Of a stretch of DNA of 64,000 nt, positions 26,201 to 34,042 are shown piece after piece (positions within the stretch are counted from its first letter, which is position 1; each line of letters opens with the position of its first letter). Source of the stretch: Saxidomus purpurata (taxonomy: Eukaryota > Mollusca > Bivalvia > Venerida > Veneridae). The notes under the pieces are model-generated. The model saw only the letters and a program-made list of their open reading frames with translations. It had not been told where the DNA came from and ran no database searches. A program made the position numbers and the translations under genes. Location: the NCBI GenBank assembly GCA_022818135.1, contig JAFMSR010000008.1, forward strand, positions 6,255,679-6,319,678. The letters are read 5' to 3'.

Positions 26201-26253
26201 GCTTGTATAGATCGTCTAAGTTGAAAAAGAGAAATCAACAGATGGCTCATTAG
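5745..26253 (+). CDS. INF2-like: INF2/FHDC1-type formin, 17 coding exons, no FH1 domain
   Basis: Formins nucleate and elongate unbranched actin filaments; INF2 also severs filaments and acts at the ER-mitochondria interface. Joining the exons at 5745-5918, 8267-8459, 8835-8950, 9994-10153, 11095-11168, 11579-11680, 12230-12312, 13363-14432, 15181-15302, 15618-15782, 16549-16806, 17903-18081, 18873-18987, 19262-19426, 20261-20372, 24163-24405 and 25370-26253 gives one open frame of about 1,404 residues. All junctions are GT-AG and in phase. Residues ~40-310 match the INF2 diaphanous inhibitory domain (SDAILQI, KKQVFEMLSVIC, RMRIRNEFIGLDLLEMM). Residues ~310-640 are a Ser/Asn/His-rich linker with no proline tracts, so FH1 is missing. 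FH2 spans ~640-1000 and keeps the lasso Trp (LNHLKW), MGNYLNY and GFKLSTLQRL. A degenerate WH2/DAD-like segment (ILEKIVTQLHQGNF) follows, then a basic tail. The ATG at 5745 lies 26 bases inside an exon with a good acceptor, so an untranslated upstream exon is expected. INF2 and FHDC1 are both possible family labels; the N-terminal domain favours INF2. Confidence 0.9.
6088..7730 (+). mobile_element. HINE/'pearl'-like element with ~146-bp tandem core, copy 1
   Basis: The left end is TTTATCCCCCCGCCGAAG. About nine tandem units follow, with starts near 6160, 6317, 6475, 6621, 6775, 6921, 7067, 7219 and 7379. The basic period is 146 bp, or ~154-160 bp where a TTAAAAGTTTT-type insert is present. 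At the right end GGCGGGGGGAT, the inverse of the left, is followed by the hairpin CCATGTGTAACATGG (7707-7721) and CTCTTGTTA. It lies in the first long formin intron. Confidence 0.75.
8193..8243. repeat. (TA)n microsatellite beside an exon
   Basis: About 51 bp of pure TA dinucleotide. It ends 23 bases before the acceptor AG of formin exon 2 and so occupies the usual branch-point and polypyrimidine region. Confidence 0.95.
8267..8459 (+). CDS. INF2-like: INF2-like formin exon 2
   Basis: Acceptor TTATAG, donor ATGG|GTAAGA. It encodes EFLYLDGLDSLLDSLYQM and SDAILQIDCLACIRCIL, clearly matching armadillo-type helices of the INF2 inhibitory domain (SDALLQLTCVSCVRAVM). It ends in phase 1. Confidence 0.92.
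8835..8950 (+). CDS. INF2-like: INF2-like formin exon 3
   Basis: Acceptor TTTTCAG, donor AAG|GTGTGT. It encodes KKQVFEMLSVICVFSNIGY, matching the KKQVFELLAALCIYSPEGH stretch of INF2. It starts in phase 1 and ends in phase 0. Confidence 0.92.
9994..10153 (+). CDS. INF2-like: INF2-like formin exon 4
   Basis: Acceptor TATCGCAG, donor ATTG|GTTTGT. It encodes HRFSMVVRDLQ, AVLTFINTVINCT and RMRIRNEFI, all recognisable inhibitory-domain helices. It ends in phase 1. Confidence 0.92.
11095..11168 (+). CDS. INF2-like: INF2-like formin exon 5
   Basis: Acceptor ATTACAG, donor GAG|GTAGGC. It encodes GLDLLEMMTCIRKEESDED followed by LLLQME, matching GLQLLDVLARLRDLEDADL of INF2. It ends in phase 0. Confidence 0.9.
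11579..11680 (+). CDS. INF2-like: INF2-like formin exon 6
   Basis: Acceptor TATTTCAG, donor AGG|GTAGGT, 34 codons in phase 0. The acidic segment VFHERKLSDEESMSANNTID sits where INF2 has FEEAKAEDEEELLR. This is the end of the armadillo region. Confidence 0.88.
12230..12312 (+). CDS. INF2-like: INF2-like formin exon 7
   Basis: Acceptor CTCTACAG, donor AACAG|GTATGT. It encodes VFGTLKMANFVNVLQDLLAI, matching INF2 VFASLFHKV...LLSVLQGLLHL. It ends in phase 2. Confidence 0.9.
12360..12687 (+). mobile_element. HINE-like repeat remnant
   Basis: It shares phrases with the 167-bp repeat at 20.4-22.0 kb (TTCAAATCATGCCCC, CAAAATTGACC). It ends with GGTGAGC, the perfect hairpin AGGGCCATGATGGCCCT (12664-12680) and CTTGTTA. 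The left boundary is uncertain. Confidence 0.55.
13363..14432 (+). CDS. INF2-like: INF2-like formin exon 8 (linker in place of FH1)
   Basis: A 1,070-bp exon with acceptor ATTTTCAG and donor ATAG|GTAAGT. It starts with the last inhibitory-domain helices (GKLWQTVDSLIHHVIHTMRS). About 300 residues follow that are rich in Ser, Asn, Gln, His and Lys. It closes with PTPTCKLNHLKW, the start of FH2. Formins normally carry FH1 polyproline tracts here, and none is present. The linker looks disordered. Confidence 0.9.
14495..14690 (+). mobile_element. tRNA-derived SINE
   Basis: A box A-like TGGTGTAGAGG lies at about 14508-14518 and a box B-like GGCTTTGAGCCCC at 14551-14563, at tRNA-type spacing but without a foldable complete tRNA. 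A unique body follows, then a tail resembling TTTACAATCAGACTAAAATA. A similar tail occurs in two other insertions in this window. Confidence 0.6.
15181..15302 (+). CDS. INF2-like: INF2-like formin exon 9
   Basis: Acceptor AATTTTAG, donor GAG|GTAATA. It encodes GREPCVWLPPLINEKTTLDY, which sits at the lasso/linker position of FH2 including the second conserved Trp. It ends in phase 0. Confidence 0.85.
15618..15782 (+). CDS. INF2-like: INF2-like formin exon 10
   Basis: Acceptor GTGACAG, donor GAG|GTAAGT, 55 codons. LLNANTRLTINLFLSRL matches FLDAKKSLNLNIFLKQF of the INF2 FH2 knob. By that alignment, the Ile important for actin binding is Leu here. This rests on a by-eye alignment. Confidence 0.9.
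16452..16512 (+). repeat. Degenerate half-copy of the 37.3 kb fold-back element
   Basis: The stretch GAGCATGAGGTTCAGAT...GTCACTGAGGGTAACTGTTTTGGCG is the reverse complement of the right arm of the inverted repeat at 37284-37432, with several mismatches. It lies in the intron just before formin exon 11. Confidence 0.6.
16549..16806 (+). CDS. INF2-like: INF2-like formin exon 11
   Basis: Acceptor TCTTTCAG, donor TAT|GTAAGC, 86 codons. It encodes AEQFVLLLSDLPDY, QLMHLILNMGNYLNY and other FH2 core segments; GNxxN is the most conserved formin motif. Confidence 0.93.
17043..17612 (+). mobile_element. HINE-like repeat, degenerate
   Basis: The left end TTTTTAGCTCACC is like the left end of the 20.4 kb element. 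The body shares phrases with it (GATATTTGGCAT, ACCACAAGGCC, CAAAATTGACC-like). The right end is eroded around GGAGCTTGTTGGCC. Confidence 0.5.
17903..18081 (+). CDS. INF2-like: INF2-like formin exon 12
   Basis: Acceptor TTTGAAG, donor GCAAG|GTAACT. It encodes GQYHGSAAGFKLSTLQRLQE. The Lys of GFKLSxL, needed for actin filament end binding in other formins, is present. It ends in phase 2. Confidence 0.92.
18363..18752. mobile_element. 390-bp MITE with perfect 18-bp terminal inverted repeats
   Basis: The left end ATGTGTGGTTCAGGTAAC (18363-18380) is the exact reverse complement of the right end GTTACCTGAACCACACAT (18735-18752). The interior has a 38-codon ORF (18538-18654). It lies in a formin intron. 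The superfamily is not assigned. Confidence 0.85.
18538..18654 (+). CDS. Small ORF inside the MITE, 38 residues
   Basis: The ORF starts ATGGCGACGGCC (MATATVFAVTVEKCVHGSS) and ends at TAA 18652. It is richer in G+C than the surroundings, with plausible codon use. No function is recognised. It may be a captured exon fragment or chance. Confidence 0.25.
   Translation: MATATVFAVTVEKCVHGSSKRIMKAVIYSSLVGAVFMP
18873..18987 (+). CDS. INF2-like: INF2-like formin exon 13
   Basis: Acceptor AGTTTCAG, donor GAG|GTGATT. It encodes SMEEMKADISKLNGKLRYF, the helical FH2 post region. It starts in phase 2 and ends in phase 0. Confidence 0.88.
19262..19426 (+). CDS. INF2-like: INF2-like formin exon 14
   Basis: Acceptor TTTTACAG, donor AGT|GTGAGC, 55 codons. 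LTDELAAYFCEDETRFNIQD matches the end of FH2 in INF2 (QRELADYLCEDAQQLSLED) and FHDC1 (LIDFFCEDKKTMKLDE). Confidence 0.92.
19960..20218. mobile_element. MITE with ~27-bp terminal inverted repeats
   Basis: The left end GGGTCATATTCCAGTAGCAT, continuing CTTAAGT, is the near-perfect inverse of the right end ACTTAAGATGCTACTGGAAT, continuing ACGACCCC. It is about 260 bp, AT-rich, without an ORF. Confidence 0.8.
20261..20372 (+). CDS. INF2-like: INF2-like formin exon 15
   Basis: Acceptor GATTTCAG, donor GCAG|GTATAT. It encodes the basic helix RQQMESKRSGDLMQKKLKSK just after FH2. It ends in phase 1. Confidence 0.85.
20387..22036 (+). mobile_element. HINE/'pearl'-like element with 167-bp tandem core
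   Basis: The left end TTTTTAGCTCACCTGG is followed by a short palindrome. About eight tandem units of ~167 bp span roughly 20603-21950, each opening GGAAAAACTTTAAAAATCTT and containing CAAAATTGACCC. At the right end, CCAAGGTGAGC is the inverse of the left end. It is followed by the perfect hairpin AGGGCCATCTTGGCCCT (22014-22030) and CTTGTTT. This order (subterminal inverted repeats, tandem core, 3' hairpin) is that of non-autonomous helentrons. Confidence 0.7.
22495..23968 (+). mobile_element. HINE/'pearl'-like element with ~146-bp tandem core, copy 2
   Basis: Same family and orientation as the element at 6088-7730, with nearly identical ends: TTTATCCCCCCGCCGAAG, and GGCGGGGGGATTAACC then the hairpin CCATGTGTAACATGG (23945-23959) then CTCTTGTTA. 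It has about eight core units. The unique 3' part after the array (GTCAAATAGAAAAATATCAT and onward) matches copy 1 closely, which suggests recent activity. Confidence 0.75.
24163..24405 (+). CDS. INF2-like: INF2-like formin exon 16
   Basis: Acceptor TTTGCCAG, donor GCTA|GTAAGT. It encodes EEKTKILEKIVTQLHQGNF, a possible degenerate WH2/DAD-like helix in the position of LLADIRKGFQL in INF2. A Pro-containing but not polyproline segment follows. It ends in phase 1. Confidence 0.8.
25370..26253 (+). CDS. INF2-like: INF2-like formin exon 17 (last), with stop
   Basis: Acceptor CTGTTACAG, stop TAG at 26251. It encodes a ~294-residue basic, Ser-rich tail. Two similar short motifs occur near the end, VSGFFSKLGRAVLKP and VSRFFQRGGLYRSSKLKKR. 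RRSRSDM is a possible basophilic kinase site. The tail resembles the basic tails of INF2/FHDC1 proteins in composition only. Confidence 0.88.
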
Positions 26254-26556
26254 ATCAAGAATTAGTTCTCAGAGACATGTATGAGTCAAGGTTGTTTTCT
26301 TTTAAGGAATTTGTTTAAAATGATCCAACTGGCATTATCTTTTTTTTTCAATTCATATTTATGTGCAATTTTTTAAAATCAAAATTGGTTATATTCATAA
26401 TATGTATTTGTTAAAAATTCAGTTTCAGGCGTGTTAATATCAAAGCAGAATATATTGTTTAAAAAGTCATAATGGTAAGGTATTTATCTTGAAAAGTTTG
26501 TTTTATTTGTTACGTGAACAATACATTCCAGTCTTAAAGAAAATGCATTTTGTCCA

Positions 26557-26562
26557 AATAAA
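26557..26562 (+). promoter_or_regulatory. Candidate polyadenylation signal AATAAA (formin)
   Basis: The first canonical AATAAA after the formin stop, about 300 bases downstream. Usage is not proven. Confidence 0.45.
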
Positions 26563-29500
26563 AAGTTGCAGGTAGGTGATACAACTGTATTTTTTACCTG
26601 CTGACTATAAATCACTTTATTTGAAAACTTAAGAGCATAACCCACAAGTAAAGGTATTTCATTACATTTATTTATTTATTTGGAAACATTATTAACAAAG
26701 AATAGCAAGTGAAATCACAGAGAGTGAAATGCAGTTTAGAATGCATAAATATGTATGTTACATATGAAAATATCTTCTAGAATAGAAAGTTGATTTATGA
26801 AAAAAAATTAAAAGCTTTTAGAAAGAGCTTTAAGCAGATTTGGTGATGGTGAAAGAGTGGCATATGCTTCTTACTTCAAGACTATTTAGAATTGACTAAA
26901 AGCTTGCAATTTTCTTCAGCTTTTGGTAAAAAAAGTGGCGTTTCTTGCTTTGACCAGGGTATTTTTTACAAGGTTTTCTTATTAGTTGTGTTTACATTCC
27001 AGAATTGTTTTGTGCTTTTAATTTATAACTAGGGCAAACTGTTGTTATACATGATTGTTTATATATTTTTTGTGCTTTTTTTGATGCTGCTATCGGACAC
27101 TTTGTCATGTTTTACCATAAAATATTCATTTGATTTTGACAGTAATGTTGATACAGGATGATGAGTCACTTAATCAAAATGTTGTAACATTTATTGAGAA
27201 TTCATTTATTGACACTATGTAAAGGTAAATAGGGAAAAACAAATCAAAATTGTTTAAATACAGTTAAACTTGGGTGAATGATGACATCATTTATGCAGCC
27301 ACCCTTCTAAATTTCTAAAGTGGTTGTAACAGGCTTTCAATTATTGATCAAAGGGGTTGGCTGTAGAAAGTTTACTAAGTCAGGACCAGTGCCGATCTAC
27401 TTAAAAGCAATATACAGTCAAACCTGTGTTAAAGACCACCTCCAAATAAAGACCACCCTGCAAATAAAGACCAAAAGGGAGATCACAGTATACTGTTCAT
27501 GTATATAAGAGACACCTGTGAATAAAGACCACCTGCAAACAAATACCATTTTTGTAGCTTCCCAGCAGTGGTTTTTGTTCATAGGTTTGACTGTATATAC
27601 ATACATAAGTGGCTACTTGGAATGGCTGCTTAACCCAGGTTTGACTGTATATATGATTTCAATTTTGGTTTTCTGTGAAAGACTGTGGAGGTTTCAGAAA
27701 ATTAAAAATCTCAGTAAAAGTTGCTAAGTATTGGGAAACTTCAAATCACGAGTTAGGGCTAAGGAAGAGGGCAATGAAAAATTGTCATCTTTACAAAAAA
27801 TGTTGGCTGCCACAAAAAACAAGGTTCCCAGAATCAGGGAAAGGTGCTTCCATGCAAAAGTCATACACAGATAAGGAGCTAGTTGCTGTCATTTAAAAGT
27901 CATATTTACATGTATGTTACATTTATGTTTTTCTATGTCAAATTGATTTTATTATACATTGTTGGTATGGGTCAGATATTTATGTTGGTCTAAATCTATA
28001 GTTTTAGGACGGAACCTTTAATTTGTTGATGTTTAGGCACTAAAAGAAGGCATAAAGTAATCTGTCTGTCTGTTCTTAAGTTAAATATTATCCAATTGTT
28101 GGAACATTTGTAACCGTGTCAGAATTTTTCAAGTATTTAATTGAATTTCACGTTAATATTGAACACAGTGAGATTGTTTTACTTACCAGTGTCAGGTCCA
28201 CGCTTCAAAGGTAAAGATGTATTTGTACAGTGACTATTTATTGTAACTTTTACAGGATCTCATTTTGTTAATTATTTTATACGTTGTTGCAGATTTCCAA
28301 CAACCAGTTTTCAAAAAATCCATAAACAATTTCAATTTACGTAATTTGTATTAGTAAAGTCTTAGAATACATTGGCAGCAGCTTCATGTTTTCAGGACCT
28401 GCACATTTCTTCCAGCAGGAAGAGTCTCAGAATTACTTCAATGATAAAAGTTCTCTTACCTGCTAACAGATTTAAACTTTGTGTATATATTTGATGCCTA
28501 GAAATGTTTTTACATGATCTAAATTATCAATTTTCAAAACGGCACCTTTCAGCAAAATAAATATTGTTTCATCTCATTCTAGAAAGATGTTAGTAGTGCC
28601 TTGTGTGTTTTCTCAAAGATTTTATAGAAGGGCTTTATCAGTAGAACAATGCAAAATGTAGTGCTCCGGAACATTTTCATATAACATTGAGCCCTGCTTT
28701 GTGAAAGCAACACCTGGCCTCTGTAACCAGTGTAGATCTATATCCACCTGCACATCAGTCAGAGTGCCCCTCTGACATCTTAATCCATACCATTGGTTTA
28801 CTTATCACAGGCAATCAAAGAGACAATATTATGGCTATTAAGTTGTCAAGATAGTGTTCCACAATTATTGCATTTCATTTTTCCCTTTAACAATGACTTA
28901 AGATGTTTCTTATCACATAGTTTGGGCTCAGATTTACCATAGATCTTCTAGGATTGTTGTTTTGCTTATTGCCTTCACTAGTTTTTTTAATAGAATTAAT
29001 GTGTCACAACCTTAACATTACCCGGTTTGTGTTCTTGCAGCTTACATTGCTAGTCATTTTGATATCCAGGATCTTGCAGTTTTATAAAATGGTATCATTT
29101 GTTCCTCACCTATACAGTAATTGCTTCGTTGGAGCTATTTTAATCAGTCATTGTTCATTTTGAAAAATGCATGCATTCTTGTCTGTCTCATGTTCCAAAA
29201 GCAGTCATTGGAAACTGCCAGGGTAATAGAAAGTAAACTTCATATGGGATTAATCTTGGGTGGCTTATTTTCATATTTGTAGAATGTAGAAATGGTTTTA
29301 GACCACTTCACAATATGAATGTTATAGCAAAAACTGAAACATTTATACATTACCTAATTGCTTACAGTAAGTTTCTTGATAGTTTGTCCAAACTATTTCC
29401 TAGTCAGATGTTGTTTTTTTATTCAAGTACAAAGTTAAGGACTTGGGTGTGGGATTTTGATGTGTGATGGATTTTCTTAAAACTTTAGGTTTCATGTTTG

Positions 29501-30209
29501 AAATCACATTTTCAAGCTCGCATGAGTGAATGTCACACTAAGAGTCAAAGGTCACCAGAGTTTCTTCTCAACCCTATGAAGGATTTTAATTTAATTTTTG
29601 TCAAATGTTCATCTGGTCTCTTTATATCTGGTTTGGAACTTCGTACTCCATTCACTTGTTGTTTGTGCTTTTCAGTCATCTGTTTATCCTGTATATATTC
29701 TGGTCTAGATATTGACCATACAATTTATTTGTTAGTCATAAATGTTGAAACTGTTTTACAACCTTTTTATATGCCATTGCAAAAACTTACTTGTTATCTT
29801 AAATTGTTCAAACAAATACTTACCACTGTTACTGTTTTCTAATTTTGAAAATTGCTATATGTAGCTGTGATTTATTGTACAGCAATGATTTGTTTAAGCT
29901 CATTTGAGCTCTAGACTTTCAGTGAAATGTAGTTATTTCTATTTGCCCATTATTAAATTACCAGCGTTTACCTATGACCATGATTTCATTGGATATACAT
30001 TCACAAAGTATTTGTGTTGAATGTACCAAAATTCAGAAATCAAAACATTTAATACTAGTGTTATAGTAGAAAGTATAAGTTACAGTAACAAAACAGCATA
30101 ACACATGGTCCAAAATCTTTGGAAATTGAAAGCTGCTTGCTCACAGATTTTGCTGTAGAATTTAAGAGTTTCTTCAAATGTCTTTAATGCCTATGAATTA
30201 GGAGAGACC
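26563..30209. other. Intergenic or long 3' UTR, AT-rich
   Basis: No ORF with recognisable coding character. A small MITE at 27414-27645 is listed separately. Many short T-rich runs are present. Confidence 0.5.
27414..27645. mobile_element. MITE with ACAGTCAAACCTG ends
   Basis: The left end ATACAGTCAAACCTGTGTT and the right end CAGGTTTGACTGTATAT are inverted. The interior has repeated AAATAAAGACCACC-type phrases. Related ends occur at 44797-44970 and 62953-63120. Confidence 0.65.
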
Positions 30210-30953
30210 TATGACAAGTGGTAAGTCTATACTTTTCCTTGATAACACTCTACAAGTTACAATTTTCATTTGACTTTCATGAAATTTACTCAGAAGGTTG
30301 CCTGCAACATGTAGATGATCCCTATTGTTTTTTTTTGGTCAGTGGGTTAAAGATCAAGGTCACACTGGCCAAAACTGTTTCCTTGATAACATTACAGGTC
30401 ACAATTTTCATTCAGCTTTATCAGACTTGCTCAGAAGGTTGCCTGCAACATGTAGATGATCCCTGTTGTTTTTTGGGTCAGTGGGTCAAAGGTTAAAATC
30501 ACTTGCCTCGCTTAGCCTTTTCTTAACACTACAGGTCACATATTCCATTAGACTTTCATAAAACTTGCCCAGAAGGTTGCATGCAACTTGTAAATGATTC
30601 CTGCTATTGGGGTCAGTAGGTTAAAGGTAAAGGTAACTACTATTGGGGTCAGTAGGTTAAAGGTAAAGGTAACTGCTTTTGGGGTCAGTAGGTTAAAGGT
30701 AAAGGTAACTGTGACCCGAAATTTGAAAACATTTCCACTCAATATTTTGAGATCTAATTATCACACAGTCTTGAAACTTCATAGGATGATTGGTTTTACT
30801 GAGTGGATACCTACTGGTTTTTGGGGTCAGTGGGACAAAGTGATGGTCACAGTGACCTGCTAGCTTTTCCCTGATTACCTTCCGAAAGATTTTCATAAAT
30901 TTCTCAGAACAGGCCACTCAGTCCAGTAGAGCAATACTTTGGGGCCTCTTGCT
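30210..30953 (+). mobile_element. HINE-like repeat with ~130-bp units
   Basis: Direct units share CAATTTTCATT, CTCAGAAGGTTGCCTGCAAC and ATGTAGATGATCCC. A 33-35-bp block with GGGGTCAGTAGGTTAAAGGT is present three times in tandem at about 30605-30710. The element ends GTCCAGTAGAGCAATAC...GGGGCCTCTTGCT. A related element is at 54128-54616. Confidence 0.55.
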
Positions 30954-31234
30954 TTGAATATTGCTTTTAGGTTTGCAAGTATGATCATTTCAAAGTTTGT
31001 GGTCCAATGAACCATGTATTTGTAGGTTGAATGTTTGTTCAGTTACTAATGTAGAGGATGACAATAATAAATACAACCTAACACCAGTGGGTTGAAATAA
31101 ATGTACAAAAACACCAAGAAACTGAGTAAGACCTGTATTAGAATATGGTTTTAATGTATAAACTATATACCATTCATAACATTTACATTGCTGATCTCTG
31201 TACACATCTGGTTATTTTTCTGCTCTTTTTACTT

Positions 31235-31286
31235 TATTAAATTGCTAGTAGCGAACAAAATATTAAATTGCTAGTAGCGAACAAAA
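31235..31286. repeat. 26-bp perfect tandem duplication
   Basis: The unit starting TATTAAATTGCTAGTAGCGA and ending ACAAAA occurs twice head to tail without a mismatch. Confidence 0.9.
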
Positions 31287-31481
31287 TATTTGTTTTGTTT
31301 TTACATTTACTCCCTCACGGGCATTTATCTGCAACCTTCAGGGAACACATAAAGATAATTTTAAGTTAAGTTTGAAGACGTGTTGGGAGACGGAGAACCA
31401 GTTGTTTATAAAAATTGAACCGCGCACAAAGGACGTCACTCTTAGCAGTTTGTGTTGGATAACATGGCGTATGTCACTCCT

Positions 31482-32578
31482 TTTTAGCTCGACTATTCGA
31501 AGAATAAGGAGACTATTGCACTCGCCCCGGCGTCGGCGTCTGCGTTGGTTAAAGTTTTTAATAAAGTCAAATATCTTGAATACTATCAAAGGTATTGACT
31601 TGAAACTCAAAATATATCTTTACCATCAACATCTACACCTGAAACAATCCCCATAACTCTGTTTTGATTTTTGACAGATTTATGGCCCTTTTTAACTTAG
31701 AATTTTTGGTTAAAGTTTTTAATAGAGTCAAATATCCTGAATACTATCAAAGGTATTGACTTGAAACTCAAACTGTTTGTTTACCATCAACATCTACACC
31801 TGAGGAAACAATCCCCATAACTCTGTTTTGATTTTTGACAGATTTATGCCCCTTTTTAACTTAGAATATTTGGTAAAAGATTTTATAAAGTCAAATGTTT
31901 TGAATACTATCAAAGGTATTGACTTGAAACTCAAAGTATGTGTCTACCATCAACATCTACATCTGAGGAAACAATCCCCATAACTCTGTTTTGATTTTTG
32001 ACAGATTTATGCCCCTTTTTAACTTAGAATATTTGGTAAAAGATTTTATAAAGTCAAATGTTTTGAATACTATCAAAGGTATTGACTTGAAACTCAAAGT
32101 ATGTGTCTACCATCAACATCTACATCTGAGGAAACAATCCCCATAACTCTGTTTTGATTTTTGACAGATTTATGCCCCTTTTAACTTAGAATTTTGTCAC
32201 AGTTTTTACCAGACTAACATGGAAATACTCGAAATGGCTTTCTTTTGAAATATCATAGAATAATTATGCAGCATGCAGCGGTCATGCTTTTTTAATTCTA
32301 TACATTTCAATTTTGAAAAGTTACAGAGTTATTCATGATCAAATTTACAAGGTTATGTATTTCTTTGAAATTATCCCCTCCTCCCTCCACTTGGCTTACA
32401 GAATCCAGAGTAAGGCTTTGAATGTAATGTACATTTACAAAGGTCTTTGAACAAGTTTCATATCTTTGACCTTAATTCTTACAGACAATTACAAAATACT
32501 CCTGTTCTTTGACAAAAAACCCATTTTACCAACAACCTTTCGAATAGTCGAGCGTGCTGTCATGTGACAGCTCTTGTC
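31482..32578 (+). mobile_element. HINE/'pearl'-like element with ~163-bp tandem core
   Basis: The left end TTTTTAGCTCGACTATTCGA is matched in inverse at TTCGAATAGTCGAGC near the right end. The perfect hairpin GCTGTCATGTGACAGC (32556-32571) and TCTTGT follow. The core has about four direct units of ~163 bp (AATACTATCAAAGGTATTGA and CAATCCCCATAACTCTGTTT in each). Confidence 0.75.
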
Positions 32579-32892
32579 TTTTTTCAGTCTACCTGGTACT
32601 TCAGTGGTAAAATATAAAAGTTAAGATACGAAGAAAATAAATTCATATTTTGTAGCTTGGTCGTTAAAATGAATATTTAAAGACAAAACAAAGCCGGAAA
32701 AAGCATAATCCCGACCTCGAGCTCCTATGCTACGAATATGTAATTAGATTAAATTACTGGTAAAGAAATGGTAAAATAAAGTTGCAAAAAATATCAATCT
32801 TAAACTGCTGATGTTTTTGGCAGACGACAGCGCATGAATAGATGCTACGCATGCTCTGTTGAAAATTATCTTGTATTTGAATTTTAAATTGC

Positions 32893-33186
32893 TTACGTGC
32901 TTTGCATTTTTATTAGGTCATCAACTGATGCCTTGTCTTCATCTATAACATCAACTAGAACATTTATTGTGTTTCCTACAGTTTGACTGTTGTAATATCT
33001 TCTACCAGATAAGCAGTAATGATTTTGTGAAAACAACAAATATGAAATTAAAGAGGATGTATTTAGCTCTTTAACTTTGAGAAAGTCTTTAAACAGCCTT
33101 ACATGACTAGGTTCTCTAAATGAATATAAAGAGTGTCCTGTTTCCACCGGGCAGTTCGCTTTATAAGGGTTTATACGTTTGCTCAT
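32893..33186 (-). CDS. Unrecognised first-exon-like ORF, 97 residues
   Basis: The ORF starts at ATG 33186 (MSKRINPYKANCPVETGHSL). It has a protein-like composition with acidic helical C-terminal part (NVLVDVIDEDKASVDDLIKM). The frame stops at TAA 32893, but a good donor (CAC|GTAAGC) overlaps the last codons, so it could be a first coding exon. No continuing exon was found toward 26 kb. I do not recognise the family. It may be a gene fragment. Confidence 0.4.
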   Translation of the reverse strand: MSKRINPYKANCPVETGHSLYSFREPSHVRLFKDFLKVKELNTSSLISYLLFSQNHYCLSGRRYYNSQTVGNTINVLVDVIDEDKASVDDLIKMQST

Positions 33187-33754
33187 TTACTTTTTCGAAA
33201 CTCATGTGGCAAATGTACTGACTGTTTGCGTTACTAAAAAGCTTTTTTTATAAATGAACCCTATAGTCACAATAATTCGCATTTGCTTTTTTTATTTCAA
33301 CAAGCTTAAAACTGTAATCTTCTTAAAAAATCAATTGGCAGATTACATTAAAATATTCTAAAATTGTATTTTGCTAGAACTGAAGAATATCTGACAAAAT
33401 ATTAATTCCGTTTGCAATTTAAAAAAAAAACAACATTTTAATATTCAATTTTGCGTAAAACGGTCTTTATCTCAATCCTGGTAGAAAGAAAACAACAGCT
33501 TTACATCATGCAGTTAACTAATGGACCCTTAAAATCTGCATATATTCACCTTATTATAATCAGAAGACTGTGACAAACGCTTTTCAGTGCATTAGTAAGA
33601 GGTCAAAGAGGTGTGCAACATTGATTTATAGATTGTATTTGAATAGTAGTGCTTCCAAACATTAATACTCGTATTTCATATGTGTACACAGTGAATTAGC
33701 AACAAAGTTCTCCATCTTTTCACGTCTAAGTCCTGCCGATTCATAAGATGTTCC

Positions 33755-34042
33755 TTAACGCCCTTGCACAACGCCTTTCGACAAAAGTGGTCCGCCTTTG
33801 TGCAGCAAAACAGCTGGCCAGATGCACTGAGTGACGGTATCTCCTCGCTTAGTGTAGTGGGTGTACATGCTCTTGTTAAATTGATCACCCCTTTCACACC
33901 ACGTTAATTCCATCGGTGGATCTTGTATTTTCATCATCCAGACAAGGTCGACAGTCTTCTCAGTAAAGTCCTTTATACCATCCGAGGAAGGAATCGTTTT
34001 ATTTCCCCATTTGAAAGAAGACATGTGTACTGCGTTAAAGAT
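33755..34042 (-). CDS. SPATA18-like: MIEAP-like last exon
   Basis: Acceptor TTTCTTTAG, then IFNAVHMSSFKWG. The exon holds the core of the C-terminal domain (WMMKIQDPPMELTW, YTHYTKRGDTVTQCIWPAVL, GPLLSKGVVQGR) and ends with TAA at 33755-33757. Confidence 0.85.
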   Translation of the reverse strand: MFNAVHMSSFKWGNKTIPSSDGIKDFTEKTVDLVWMMKIQDPPMELTWCERGDQFNKSMYTHYTKRGDTVTQCIWPAVLLHKGGPLLSKGVVQGR

